DNA from: Paramacrobiotus richtersi | Taxonomy: Eukaryota > Tardigrada > Eutardigrada > Parachela > Macrobiotidae | Reading direction: 5' to 3' | Length of the DNA: 28,308 nucleotides | Assembly: GCA_034698045.1 (NCBI GenBank) | Contig: JAQGAU010000425.1 | Location: 1-28,308 of the forward strand | Shown here: positions 1-9,079 of the stretch, in pieces | Position numbering within the stretch: the stretch's first letter is position 1 | How the letters are laid out: every line of letters begins with the position of its first letter | Position numbers and translations under genes: made by a program | Notes under the pieces: generated by a model | The model's database searches: none | Told to the model about the DNA's origin: nothing | What the model saw: only the letters and a program-made list of their open reading frames with translations

Positions 1-97
1 GATCGCGGCGCTTCCGTTCCAGGGCATTGTGCACAGCTCGCTTTTCCGCCGAGGTAACTTTGGATGGCGAGGAAGCTGCGTTCACAGCTGCCATCAT
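1..97 (-). CDS. MAX: MAX bHLH-zipper transcription factor, N-terminal fragment
   Basis: Read on the minus strand from the ATG at 97 down to the window edge, this gives 32 codons. They begin MMAAVNAASSPSK and run into KRAVHNALERKRRD, which is the basic region of MAX (human MAX has KRAHHNALERKRRD). The His, Glu and Arg residues of the HNxxERxRR pattern that contact the E-box are all present. MAX is the obligate nuclear dimer partner of MYC and MXD family proteins and binds CACGTG. The helix-loop-helix and zipper lie beyond position 1, so the gene is partial because of the window, not because it is broken. A second in-frame ATG follows at 94. The leader is shorter than the usual acidic N-terminus of vertebrate MAX. 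MLX and MYC have a different basic region, so MAX is the best fit. Confidence 0.88.
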   Translation of the reverse strand, partial: MMAAVNAASSPSKVTSAEKRAVHNALERKRRD

Positions 98-556
98 CAA
101 ACAAACAGAAATCTCACATTGCCAATGGAACGAACTATGCAATCGAGCACGGACTGGTACCAGCAAAAGAACGAAGCTGCACAGAAAAATTTCTATTTCG
201 AATTTCGCACTGTACACTGTACAGTAGTGTGCTGTGTGAGTAGTGTGCAGTTGCCAGTGTGTACCAATTGGCTTACCATGAGGCATGAGTCCATGACTGA
301 CGCTCGATCGGCAACGGTTCTGCTTTGTATTTTGTACTTCTAACTTCCGATATGAAATTAATAAAAATAAAATAAACGATAAACAGTAAAAAATCACAGA
401 TGATAAATCTCAGAAGTGTGAACGTTTTGGTTTTCGTTTTCGTAACCGTTATTTATCTGGCATAATTGGTTTATTATTACTTTTCCTTATTCAGAGATCC
501 ACGCAGAACCATCACATTTTGATTCGTACGGATTCTGTTTATCCATCGTCACCAAA
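98..556. promoter_or_regulatory. Shared 5' region between divergent MAX and BUB3
   Basis: This 459-bp gap lies between the MAX start on the minus strand and the BUB3 start on the plus strand, so it must carry the promoters of both genes. Short open frames here (27-343, plus) overlap MAX antisense and look like shadows. A pyrimidine-rich tract ending in AG at 493-494 (ttccttattcag) could be the acceptor of a BUB3 5'-UTR intron. I saw no clear TATA box and no CACGTG. Confidence 0.5.
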
Positions 557-2266
557 ATGGCTATGCCTGACAAAAACGAGATCGTTCTAGATGAGCCGCC
601 GTCGGAGACTATATCATCCGTCAGATTTTGCCCCTCATCATCCAATGGCCGGTTACTTATGGTGGGAAGTTGGGACTCCACGGTGCGAGTGTACGATACG
701 GAGCTGAATCGCAAACGACACCAGTTCGATGTTGGCGAACCCATCTTGGACTGCTGCTTCTCGGTACGAAAGTTCCTTTCTCCGTGTATAAATCTGCCAA
801 AATTAGGCTGGAAATCAAGAGTTTCTGACATTTATGCGTTTTCTGTCTGCTTAGGATGCCACCCATGCATTTTGCGGGGGTTTGGATAACAACATCAAGA
901 TGTGCGATCTCAACAGTGGAAAGCATTTTGCAGTGGGTACCCACGATGACTCGGTACGCTGCGTCCATCTGAATACTTCACGGAATATCATGACGACGGG
1001 CAGCTGGGATAGAACTGTCAAAACGTGGGATCCGCGCTCCAAATCCGTTACGGTTCTTCCGCAGCCAGATAAGGTAGATTTCTTGAAATCTGCGATTTTG
1101 GCTAACATTTTCGTGTTTAATTAGCAGTTAATTTGCCTCAAATGGTTTATTATTGAGTTATTAAGCTGTAGGGACAATGTGCGAAGATCTAGTATTTTTT
1201 CCTCCTTTTTAAAGGTTTTTTGAGCATAAAATTGCGGATTTTGTGAGATTTGTAACCATCGTTTACGTAAAGATTGTTTACACGTTTTGCAGGTGTATTC
1301 CCTAACAAGCGTCAAAGATATGCTGATCGTTGGCACGAAAGAGCGGAAAATTCACATTTGGGATCTACGCAACACGGCTGAGCCAATTCAGAAACGGGAA
1401 TCCAGTCTGAAATACCAAATACGTTCTATGGCGGGATTGACGATTGATGAATGTTTCGCGGTGGCTTCCATTGAAGGTTGGTGTTGTTCGCAGCATGTGG
1501 ACATGCCAGTTTGCACAGGATGATAAATATTGAGTTTTCGTGGCACCATAGTTTTTAATGAACATTCTTCTAGAAAACAAATCGAACCGTTATAAAAACA
1601 GTCCGTAATTATAGACCATAATATTATTATGAATTTATTATTTCAAAAAGACAAATTATTTTAGTGCCAGCTTCGTTGTATATTACACTCCCAAGAAAGT
1701 TTGAAGTTTAGTACAAATTCATATACATTTTGTGGATTCAGTGACATTTTTCTCGTCTGCTGCGATGCTATACGTACCGCACCGGAAGTGGTCTTGTAAT
1801 TGCATAAAAAATTCAAAAAATGTTCTTCTGCAACTGATGATTGGGTAACCGATATTCCGGTATGATTATCCGTTGTTATTTCGCAGGTCGTGTCGCCGTC
1901 GAGTACATCGACACCGATCCGGAAGTGCAGAAAAAGAAGTACGCCTTCAAGTGTCACCGCGCCAAGGAGGGCAACATGGAGATGATCTACCCCGTCAGCG
2001 CCCTGGCCGTCCACCCGGTCTTCGGTACCATGGCCTCGGGCGGGTCGGACGGTGTGGTCAATGTGTGGGATGTGGCACACAAAAAGCGCATGAGCCAATT
2101 CCGTCGCCAACAGACCTCCATCAGCTCCCTGGATTTCAGCAAGGACGGCAAGGTCCTGGCTATGGGCGTGTCCTATCTGTTTGAACGCGATGATCAGCCC
2201 ACGAAACCCTGCGTGGATCATGTGGTGGTCAGGAATGTGGCCGAGAGTGAAGTGCGGCCCAAGTGA
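557..2266 (+). CDS. BUB3: BUB3 mitotic checkpoint WD40 protein
   Basis: There are four exons: 557-763, 855-1073, 1293-1476 and 1887-2266, with introns of 91, 219 and 410 bp. All junctions are GT-AG and keep the frame, giving 329 aa (human BUB3 is 328). BUB3 is a seven-blade propeller that binds the GLEBS motifs of BUB1 and BUBR1 and brings them to kinetochores in the spindle checkpoint. WD signatures are visible at GSWDSTVRVYD (37-47), TGSWDRTVKTWDPR (117-130), IHIWDLR (162-168) and GGSDGVVNVWD near the C-terminus. RESSLKYQ (177-184) and DPEVQKKKYAFKCHR separate BUB3 from its close relative RAE1. The start ATG follows a near-Kozak context (caccaaaatgg) and begins MAMPDKNE. The protein ends in ESEVRPK. 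Nothing looks damaged. Confidence 0.95.
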
Positions 2267-2650
2267 GGGGATGACGCATTCCGGGGAGTGTTGTTTTGTT
2301 ATGGGGGTTGCGCTGTCTTTTGCAGTTCTGTATTTTTTATTTAGTACAGGAATATTTGGTGTTTTACCGTGTTTATATCGGTCGATAGTTTTACTGGGGT
2401 TTTCGTATCCTTCAAGTGTTGATTGTCGCATGAGAACAGCCAAATTTAATAATACCGGGTAATACGTATTAGAAACATTAAAACACGTACGCAGTCGCTT
2501 AACTTGTGGAGTACGGTTACGTGGAGTTTTTTCACTTTGTTGCCTGTTTTGTTACACCATCGTTCCCTAGTGTAATCGAATCGGCATGTTGTTGATTTTA
2601 CAGAAGTATGTATGTATTCTTATATTGTTGATTAGTCCAAGTTTAGATTG
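2267..2650 (+). other. BUB3 3' flank, probable 3' UTR
   Basis: No coding signal continues after the BUB3 stop. The only nearby poly(A)-like hexamer is ATTAAA at 2477-2482, about 210 nt past the stop, so the transcript may end near 2500. The rest of this stretch is plain sequence up to the dispersed repeat. Confidence 0.4.
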
Positions 2651-2790
2651 GACGCCGCCTGAATGATGTTTTGGATAATAAGAGAGCATGTTTTTTTTCT
2701 TTCAGAATATTAGTATTTTGTTGCAGAAAGGGAACGCTCTATGCGTTCGCGGGACTTTTAGTGATGATGTGTAATTAGCTGATTGTTATT
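2651..2790. repeat. Dispersed repeat, copy 1
   Basis: About 140 bp that matches 8289-8425 at most positions. Shared blocks include gaatgatgttttggataata, ctttcagagtatta (aatatta here), gttgcagaaag, aacgctct and tgatgatg. This copy has a longer T run (eight T), which shifts any reading frame relative to copy 2. It lies between BUB3 and the next gene. No terminal inverted repeats or target-site duplications were evident. It could be a short non-autonomous element, a SINE-like RNA or a duplicated exon remnant. Confidence 0.75.
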
Positions 2791-3104
2791 ATTGTGTTGA
2801 TCGTGAGAAAAAAAATCACTAGTTTAGGTTTGGAAATGCACTTTATTGCACCTGTTCGGAATTTCGCCGTTGCAAGTGTACGTTTCTTGAAATCGTAGTC
2901 ATGAGGAGCTCGGCACGCCACTAGTTGATGACTCATTCCAAGTTCCGTCAACCGTTGGCACGCAGCACAAAAGCATAGTCCATTGCCCAACCGACCAAGA
3001 CTGCTGCGCTGCAGAAATGTGGATTTCTCATTTAAGCCAGAAATTTCTGTCCGCCTGTGAGATCTTTTAGTTTTGATTTTTAAATTGGCAAACTGGGAAG
3101 CCAT
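2775..3104 (-). CDS. Possible small basic protein, uncertain
   Basis: An open minus-strand frame of 109 codons begins MASQFANLKIKTKRSHRR. It is rich in Lys and Arg and has a Cys cluster (CFCAACQRL). Its start lies 106 bp from the start of the plus-strand membrane-protein gene at 3211, so the two could share a promoter. Against it: the frame runs into the dispersed repeat at its 3' end, a minus-strand AATAAA (plus-strand ttatt near 2841-2845) falls inside it, and I recognise no family. If real, the gene may be spliced differently from the plain open frame. Confidence 0.25.
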   Translation of the reverse strand: MASQFANLKIKTKRSHRRTEISGLNEKSTFLQRSSLGRLGNGLCFCAACQRLTELGMSHQLVACRAPHDYDFKKRTLATAKFRTGAIKCISKPKLVIFFLTINTIITIS

Positions 3105-3210
3105 TCATCCTTGCTGATAGTAGTACTGGGTCAGATTCGTACTAGATTGCGATCCTGCAAGGACTCGTCACCTGATTTTGACGCTTATTTTATCCCGATT
3201 CCTGTCAAAA

Positions 3211-4434
3211 ATGGACGTCAGCACTCCCAAGAGTTCCAACATCACTAACGTGACGCAGTCTACGGTAAGCGTTTAGATTCAACCCGAGAACAGTCTGGAA
3301 GATTCGCCTTGTGTGTGTGGATTGCAGATGCTGGCCTCGGGACCAAAAGCGTGGTCGATGGGAGAGCTGTTCCAGTATTTTGGGGAGTTGTTGCACGGGA
3401 TCATCCAGTATTTCGCTACCTACCCCGTGGCGGCTTTCCTTCTTCTGTACCTCGTCACTGTGATGGGGTTCATTGCTGCGATTACGGTTCTTTGTCGACG
3501 TTTCAGGTTGGTGAGAAATTCTGATTGGAATTTGTGATGTTTTTTGAATGATTTTAATTTTGCTGATCAGATGATTAATTAGGTTTTTTATCAGTTTTAT
3601 TTTACAACATATTTATCTAACTTTTCCTAAAATACAAATGTAGACGTAGCAATACAAGTACACAGTGAAAATTAGCAAAATAGCGAAGTAGAAAAAAGTA
3701 TATTTTTTTTATCGTCATCCAGTCACTGAAACGGAATCGTACAGTACTCTGTACGGTTTGGGAATTGTGCAAGTAATTCGCGTGTACTTGACAAGAAATT
3801 TTCTGATTGTCAGGTTGACAGTTTCATGATCATAGGCGTGGTTTCATTTTCTTGCATTTGCATCTGCCATTGTCTAATTTTTGCATTTGTAACTTTGTTC
3901 TACAATTACGTGTTCTAATTTTTTTACGAATTATTTTTATATTTCTTGCTTAATTTTTCCTTCTACAAATAAAAAATGTGAAAGTATGATGACAAACAAT
4001 GTGTGAAAATTATCCTCTAAAAAGTAACAGGAAATCTGGTCGTTTGCACGCATTCACATCAGTATTTTTTGCATAGTGCGTACCACCGGAAGTTCGCCGG
4101 CCTCCAGGACTCGGACATCCTGTTGGCCCGGGAGATCCGCAATCTGACGGGGATGCGCGAGGAGATCGACTCGGGACGGATCACGGGGGCCAAGCGGATC
4201 CAGTACAACTTCAGCTTCATCTGGGAACTGGTCGACGCCGTCCACTCCACCGTCAACACCGGGAATCGCTCCGTCCGCTTCCTGGACAACACCCTTTCGG
4301 ACAGTGACATTAGTCTGACCATGCCACCCGTGCCCGTCACCCCCGTTACTAAGAAGTCCTTTGGCCGGATTCGGGATTCCATTGGGCTGGCGCGCCATCG
4401 TCTGACCGGACCGAAGAGCGCGCCGCCCTCCTGA
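3211..4434 (+). CDS. Unrecognised single-pass membrane protein
   Basis: Three exons (3211-3264, 3328-3506, 4077-4434) join in phase to give 196 aa. The short N-terminus carries two overlapping N-glycosylation sequons (NITNVT, residues 10-15). A strongly hydrophobic segment at about 51-74 (start PVAAFLLLYLVTV, end ITVLC) is followed by Arg-Arg, which predicts an outside N-terminus and a cytosolic tail of about 120 residues. The tail mixes a charged, helix-prone part (SDILLAREIRNLTGMREEID) with a Ser/Pro-rich end and finishes GPKSAPPS. The second intron is 570 bp. The tail exon is GC-rich and all junctions are GT-AG. I do not recognise the family. The last residues and the stop codon lie in a tandemly duplicated block. 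A poly(A) signal AATAAA is at 4887-4892. Confidence 0.72.
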
Positions 4435-4539
4435 GTGTGGGGGGTGTGGCCATGGACAGTGATTGGTTTCGTATGGCGGACCGAAGAGCGCGCCGCCCTT
4501 TCGAGTATCTGGGGGTGTGGCCATGGACAGTGATTGGTT
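4407..4539 (+). repeat. Tandem duplication spanning a stop codon
   Basis: Two copies of a block of about 62 bp, 4407-4468 and 4477-4539 (period 70-71). Both contain cggaccgaagagcgcgccgc and gtggccatggacagtgattg. The first copy encodes the C-terminal GPKSAPPS and carries the TGA stop of the membrane-protein gene at 4432-4434. In the second copy the stop region has changed (ctcctgag to ctttcgag). Confidence 0.93.
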
Positions 4540-5144
4540 GTTATTGAATCTGTTTTTTTGTATGGAGAATTTGTTCCGGCTGGTAATTTTTTGTAGCATT
4601 TGTCACGAACATGTACAGTGTGTAGTAATATTGGTGGTTGCGTATGTACCAGCGATCCATCTTCTTTTTTAGTTGTTTTATAGATTGTTTGTACTCGGTA
4701 TATGAGGTCTGAAATTTTTTAAATGGAATTATAAGATGAAAAATTCCTTGTTGTATCATGACGAGCGATTGTGTCTGCTCTTCGTTTGCAGTACGTAAAA
4801 AGACTAATAATTAATAGCGCTGGTCTGTTTTAAAATTTACAAACGTGGCATAGCATATAAATCACAAAGAAACAAGGAAAAACTGGAATAAATTCCTCTA
4901 ACCGGAAACGGTCGGCTTTTTACTGGGTAGATTACACCCGCGGGGGGTTAGCAATGAGACAGACTAGCAGCTGTGATCTGGTGATACGAAGGGAACTCAA
5001 ACTGCATTTGCAGGTTGCTTGATTTGTTTATACTTTTCGATAGTGTTTCAGGACTGTTCGCTGAAGTACTGACACGTATGGAAGTGATTTTACCACACAG
5101 GGCTTAATTTTGATCCTGTTCGCACTGCTATCTCTTGTCCCACG
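4540..5144. other. 3' UTR and intergenic space before NDUFS2
   Basis: AT-rich DNA with no gene. It holds the AATAAA at 4887-4892 that probably ends the upstream transcript. The last 250 bp should contain the NDUFS2 promoter and 5' UTR. I saw no TATA box. Confidence 0.5.
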
Positions 5145-8100
5145 ATGCCCCCATTACCATCCACAATGAAAGCCTCGATGCTGACGTCCCTCTTCCTACG
5201 ACGATCCCTGCACACCACTTCCGCACGGTACATGCAATACCGACTTCTTACTCGCAAGAAGTCCTACAAAATCTGTTTTCCATCGTTTTGCACAGGTTGG
5301 GCAACCCTGTTTGGGTACCTGATCCCAAATTCCTGGAGAAATTCAAGGGACCCGTGCTGGTGCCCGAGGATGCCCCTCCGCTGATTAATCGGATGGAAAT
5401 CTTCCTGAACAACAGTAAGATTGATGCAGAAATTGCATTTGGGTAGGGGGATGTAAGGGATAGTGGTTTGCAGCCAAGGATCTTCCGGTGGAGAAGAAAG
5501 TCAGGAATATGACCATCAATTTTGGTCCGCAGCATCCCGCTGCACACGGTGTGCTGCGGCTGGTTTTGGAGCTGGATGGAGAGGTAAAACGTTGCAGAAA
5601 TGTACAAGAATAGTAGAAATATCTTTTTTTTATGGTTTTTATCATTTGGATGTTGGTTTTGAAGGAAGATGAGAGTATCTGAGTCGATCGAGCCGTGCTG
5701 ACGAAAATTCAGATTTTTGACTAAACTTTCATTGGATTTTCCTATTTGCAGCAGTAAATGGTGTTAATTTTGATCAAGTACATTTGCAACATTGTTTTTA
5801 ACCAGTTTAGAGCAGGAAAAAGCCGAAAACCTGATTAAACCGCGTTGATAAAATGTGTTCCGCTAAATAAGGCGAAATCAATGTTTTTACGCGATTTTCA
5901 AGAAATTCTCTTTTCCAGACGGTTGTTCGAGCTGATCCGCACATTGGACTGCTTCATCGTGGCACGGAGAAGTTGATCGAATACAAAACCTACATGCAGG
6001 CGCTGCCGTACATGGATCGTCTGGATTATGTGTCCATGATGATCAATGAGCAGTGTTTCTCGTTGGCCATTGAAAAACTGCTAAACATCGATGTTCCCAT
6101 TCGTGCGAAATGGATTAGAGGTGAGTTGGTATTTTGGCACATGACGCTAAGGTTAAAGAGAGGAATTATGATGCCTGTTTTTCCTAGTTTTATTTGGAGA
6201 AATTACCCGAATTTTAAATCACATTATGGGTGTGACGACGCATGCCCTGGATGTGGGAGCCATGACGCCGTTTTTCTGGCTTTTTGAGGAGCGAGAAAAG
6301 GTAGGTATTTTCCATAAATTGGCCAATTGATCTAAATGACAGCTGCCTTATAAATATTGCTACAGGACGGCGTAGATTTTCGTGTAGTAATTTTGTCGTT
6401 TTAAATGAGCTGTATGGTAAGAATACGATTCATAACAGTGATTGTGCATGCATGAGAAATCGTAGTGCAGTGGCAATTCATGCAAATCGCTAACTGCTGT
6501 AGCCATAAATTGGGTAGAATTGGTGACCATAGAAGTGTAGAAAGTAGAAACTGCTTTTTTATCACAGCTGACTGTGAGAAACGTATGCAATTCTATCATG
6601 GACAGTATTTTTAGAAAAACCTTGATTTGTTTTTGCCGTTTCTTCCACAATTTGTGTGTGAATGCGTTGACAATGTTGTGTTGTTTTTGATTGTAGTTAT
6701 GTGAGTTTTACGAGAGAGTATCCGGTGCCCGTATGCACGCCAACTACGTCCGTCCCGGTGGAGTGCAGTACGATCTGCCGCTGGGATTGATGGATGATAT
6801 CTACGACTGGGCCATCAAGTTTAATCAGCGCTTGGATGAGCTGGAAGATGTTTTGACGAATAATCGTATCTGGAAGGCCCGCACGGTCGGTATTGGGACG
6901 GTGTCGGCGGAAGATGCCCTGGCACTGGGCATGAGGTGAGTGCGCTGGTTCGGAACTGTAATTAAATGATTTTTGTAATGGTATATTTAAATGGAGAGCC
7001 GAATTGAGCAGCTTGAATTGAATCCAAAAGGTTCTCTGATGGACCAATTTTTACACGTATTGATACTTACTGTCTTCATTTTTATGACAATAAAAATTAT
7101 ACGTATCGGTTCCGAAATATTTTAAATGAATCAAATGAAAAAGCAAAAAACGAATGAAAAATCTCGAAAAATTTCAAGTGAATTTTAAATTAAATTTCAA
7201 ATGAAAAATTTCAGTAAAAAATCACGGCAAAAAAAGCAAAAAAAACTAGCATACCAGAAATCAGCTTAATTACGAAATGGCGGGTATTCTCTCTAATCCT
7301 GCTCGAGCTGAGCTGCTTGGAAGCCACGACACTACGATATCTCCGATAAGTTGCTGTTATGGCATTAATCATTGATATAAACATGCATGGAACTGAGTGG
7401 AAATGCTTCCGAATTCGAAACTAAATATATCGGTTATATAAATGAAATTTAACACTACAAAGCAATAACGATGGCCCATGGCGTGTAGATATTGAAAATT
7501 GCGCAATTATGGGTTATTGTGTGAGTCGAAATGGACTGACGGGCATAATTGTCCTGAATATAATTCTTTGCGTCTTCCTTTAATATTTGACTTTTATTTG
7601 TGTTGGTTATTTCACGTACGCATGTATCTTCGTAATTTTTGCAGTGGTGTGATGCTACGGGGTTCGGGGATCAAATGGGATCTACGTAAAGTGCAGCCGT
7701 ACGATGCGTATGACCTTGTGGAGTTTGATGTGCCCATCGGTTCCCACGGGGATTGCTATGATCGCTACTTGTGCCGGGTGGAGGAAATGAGGCAATCGCT
7801 GAAAATTATCCATCAGTGCCTGAATAAGATGCCACCGGGGGAGATTAAAGTGGATGATAATAAGATTGTCCCGCCTTCCCGCAAAGAAATGAAGGTACGT
7901 ATAATTGCATTTGTGATTAACAATTGTAAGTTTCATCAACTGTTAGATTTCGAAACCATTGGAGAAAAAAACAAATTGGAAAACACTGAACGAAGCAGCA
8001 GATAGTAAAGTAAAAAAAGTACGTTTTTTTCTTCATTACGTTTTTTCGAAGGGCTTTGATCTGCGGAACGGTCATGATCGCTCTAAGCCGTTATACTACG

Positions 8101-8819
8101 ATGTAACCATGTAGGTTACCATATTGTCGAAGTATATTGGTGACAATACTAGCATCCTGGATAGCGCTAGAAAAGTCCAGAAAAAATGTACAATCAATAA
8201 AAGTATGCTTCGAAACAACGTAGAAATTGTGTAAGCAAACTCGTACAACAAAAAATGACCAAGCAACAAATTTCCAAAATCGTACTGGGGACCGCTTGAA
8301 TGATGTTTTGGATAATAAAAGAGCGTGTTGGTTCTTTCAGAGTATTAGTAGTATGTTGCAGAAAGTTAACGCTCTCTGTGTTCGCGGCACTTTGGGTGAT
8401 GATGAGTAATTTGCTGATTATTGTTTATTAGCACTAATTGCATCGATAATGAAAGATTCGTGTTGAAAAAGAAAAAATTTAATTTAAAATCCAAAAACAG
8501 TTCGTATTATCAGTCAGTTACGAAGATATTCTCCCACGTACAGGAGTCGATGGAGGCGCTGATCCACCACTTCAAACTCTACACCGAGGGCTTCCAAGTG
8601 CCCCCCGGATCGACATACACCGCGGTGGAGGCGCCCAAGGGGGAGTTTGGTGTGTACCTCGTTTCGGACGGCAGTAGTCGACCCTACCGTTGTAAAATCA
8701 AAGCGCCCGGCTTCGCCCATCTCGCCGCGCTGGACCACATTGGGCAGCAGCATATGTTGGCGGATATTGTCGCCATCATCGGCACCCTGGATATTGTGTT
8801 TGGGGAGGTGGATCGATGA
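5145..8819 (+). CDS. NDUFS2: NADH:ubiquinone oxidoreductase 49 kDa subunit (complex I)
   Basis: Eight exons: 5145-5227, 5296-5414, 5474-5583, 5919-6120, 6188-6300, 6697-6935, 7645-7894 and 8544-8819. All boundaries are GT-AG and in phase, giving 463 aa, the same length as human NDUFS2. This core subunit of the mitochondrial peripheral arm forms the quinone-binding pocket with PSST. The first 28 residues ([20 protein letters not shown] then SLHTTSAR) are a basic, Ser/Thr-rich mitochondrial presequence. This picks 5145 over the overlapping frame whose ATG is at 5135. Key residues are present: the quinone-site His in [11 protein letters not shown] (83-93), the Tyr in [11 protein letters not shown] (Tyr135/Tyr141 region), and the Arg of LLHRGTEKL (Arg118), which is dimethylated in mammals. 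The conserved C-terminus reads DIVFGEVDR. The intron before exon 8 holds a dispersed repeat. Nothing looks damaged. Confidence 0.97.
8086..8100 (+). repeat. Short dispersed repeat, copy 1
   Basis: The 15-mer gccgttatactacga is identical at 11106-11120, and gctct lies just upstream in both places. Each copy sits in an intron. Confidence 0.45.
8289..8425. repeat. Dispersed repeat, copy 2, inside an NDUFS2 intron
   Basis: Matches copy 1 at 2651-2790 in the same orientation, with scattered substitutions and a T-run difference of two bases. It lies in the last NDUFS2 intron (7895-8543). This copy keeps an open frame on the plus strand reading [16 protein letters not shown] and then [18 protein letters not shown] before a stop. 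The frame is broken in copy 1, so it may be chance. Confidence 0.75.
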
Positions 8820-9079
8820 GTGGATTGTGTGCGTGTACAAGTGTATAGATTAGTGATTTATTGTGTTTTTCACCTATGTTAGAAAAATGCTCCGGGAGAT
8901 AATTAGTGATCGGTTATGTGTGTAATTGGTCTCCTGGAGGGAAATGTTGAAAAAAAGTTGACGGTTGATGATAAAAGTTGTAATGTCTTGTGAGATGTTT
9001 GACTTCCGTCTTGCTGATGGTTATTGTGAAGTGCTGTAGAGAAAAACCTGGTAGAAAGTGAAAATTGTAGCATAACAAG
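8820..9079. other. Spacer between NDUFS2 and the secreted-protein gene
   Basis: 260 bp that must serve as the NDUFS2 3' UTR and the next gene's promoter. No AATAAA and no TATA box were seen. Minus-strand open frames here (8903-9211) are shadows overlapping the next gene's signal peptide. Confidence 0.4.

Noticed and set aside
557..2266. RAE1 as the identity of the first WD40 gene
   Set aside because: The signatures RESSLKYQ, VEYIDTDPEVQKKKYAFKCHR and the 329-aa length fit BUB3; RAE1 is longer and differs at these points.
1661..2443. Long 260-codon minus-strand open frame
   Set aside because: It lies antisense to the last BUB3 exon, which is certain by homology. The composition of the exon keeps the opposite strand open.
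4054..4599. Minus-strand frame of 181 codons
   Set aside because: It is antisense to the GC-rich tail exon of the membrane-protein gene, whose phase-correct splicing and codon pattern favour the plus strand.
5135..5446. Frame starting [14 protein letters not shown] as the NDUFS2 N-terminus
   Set aside because: It reads through the 68-bp first intron. The overlapping frame from 5145 gives a mitochondrial presequence and joins in phase at 5227/5296.
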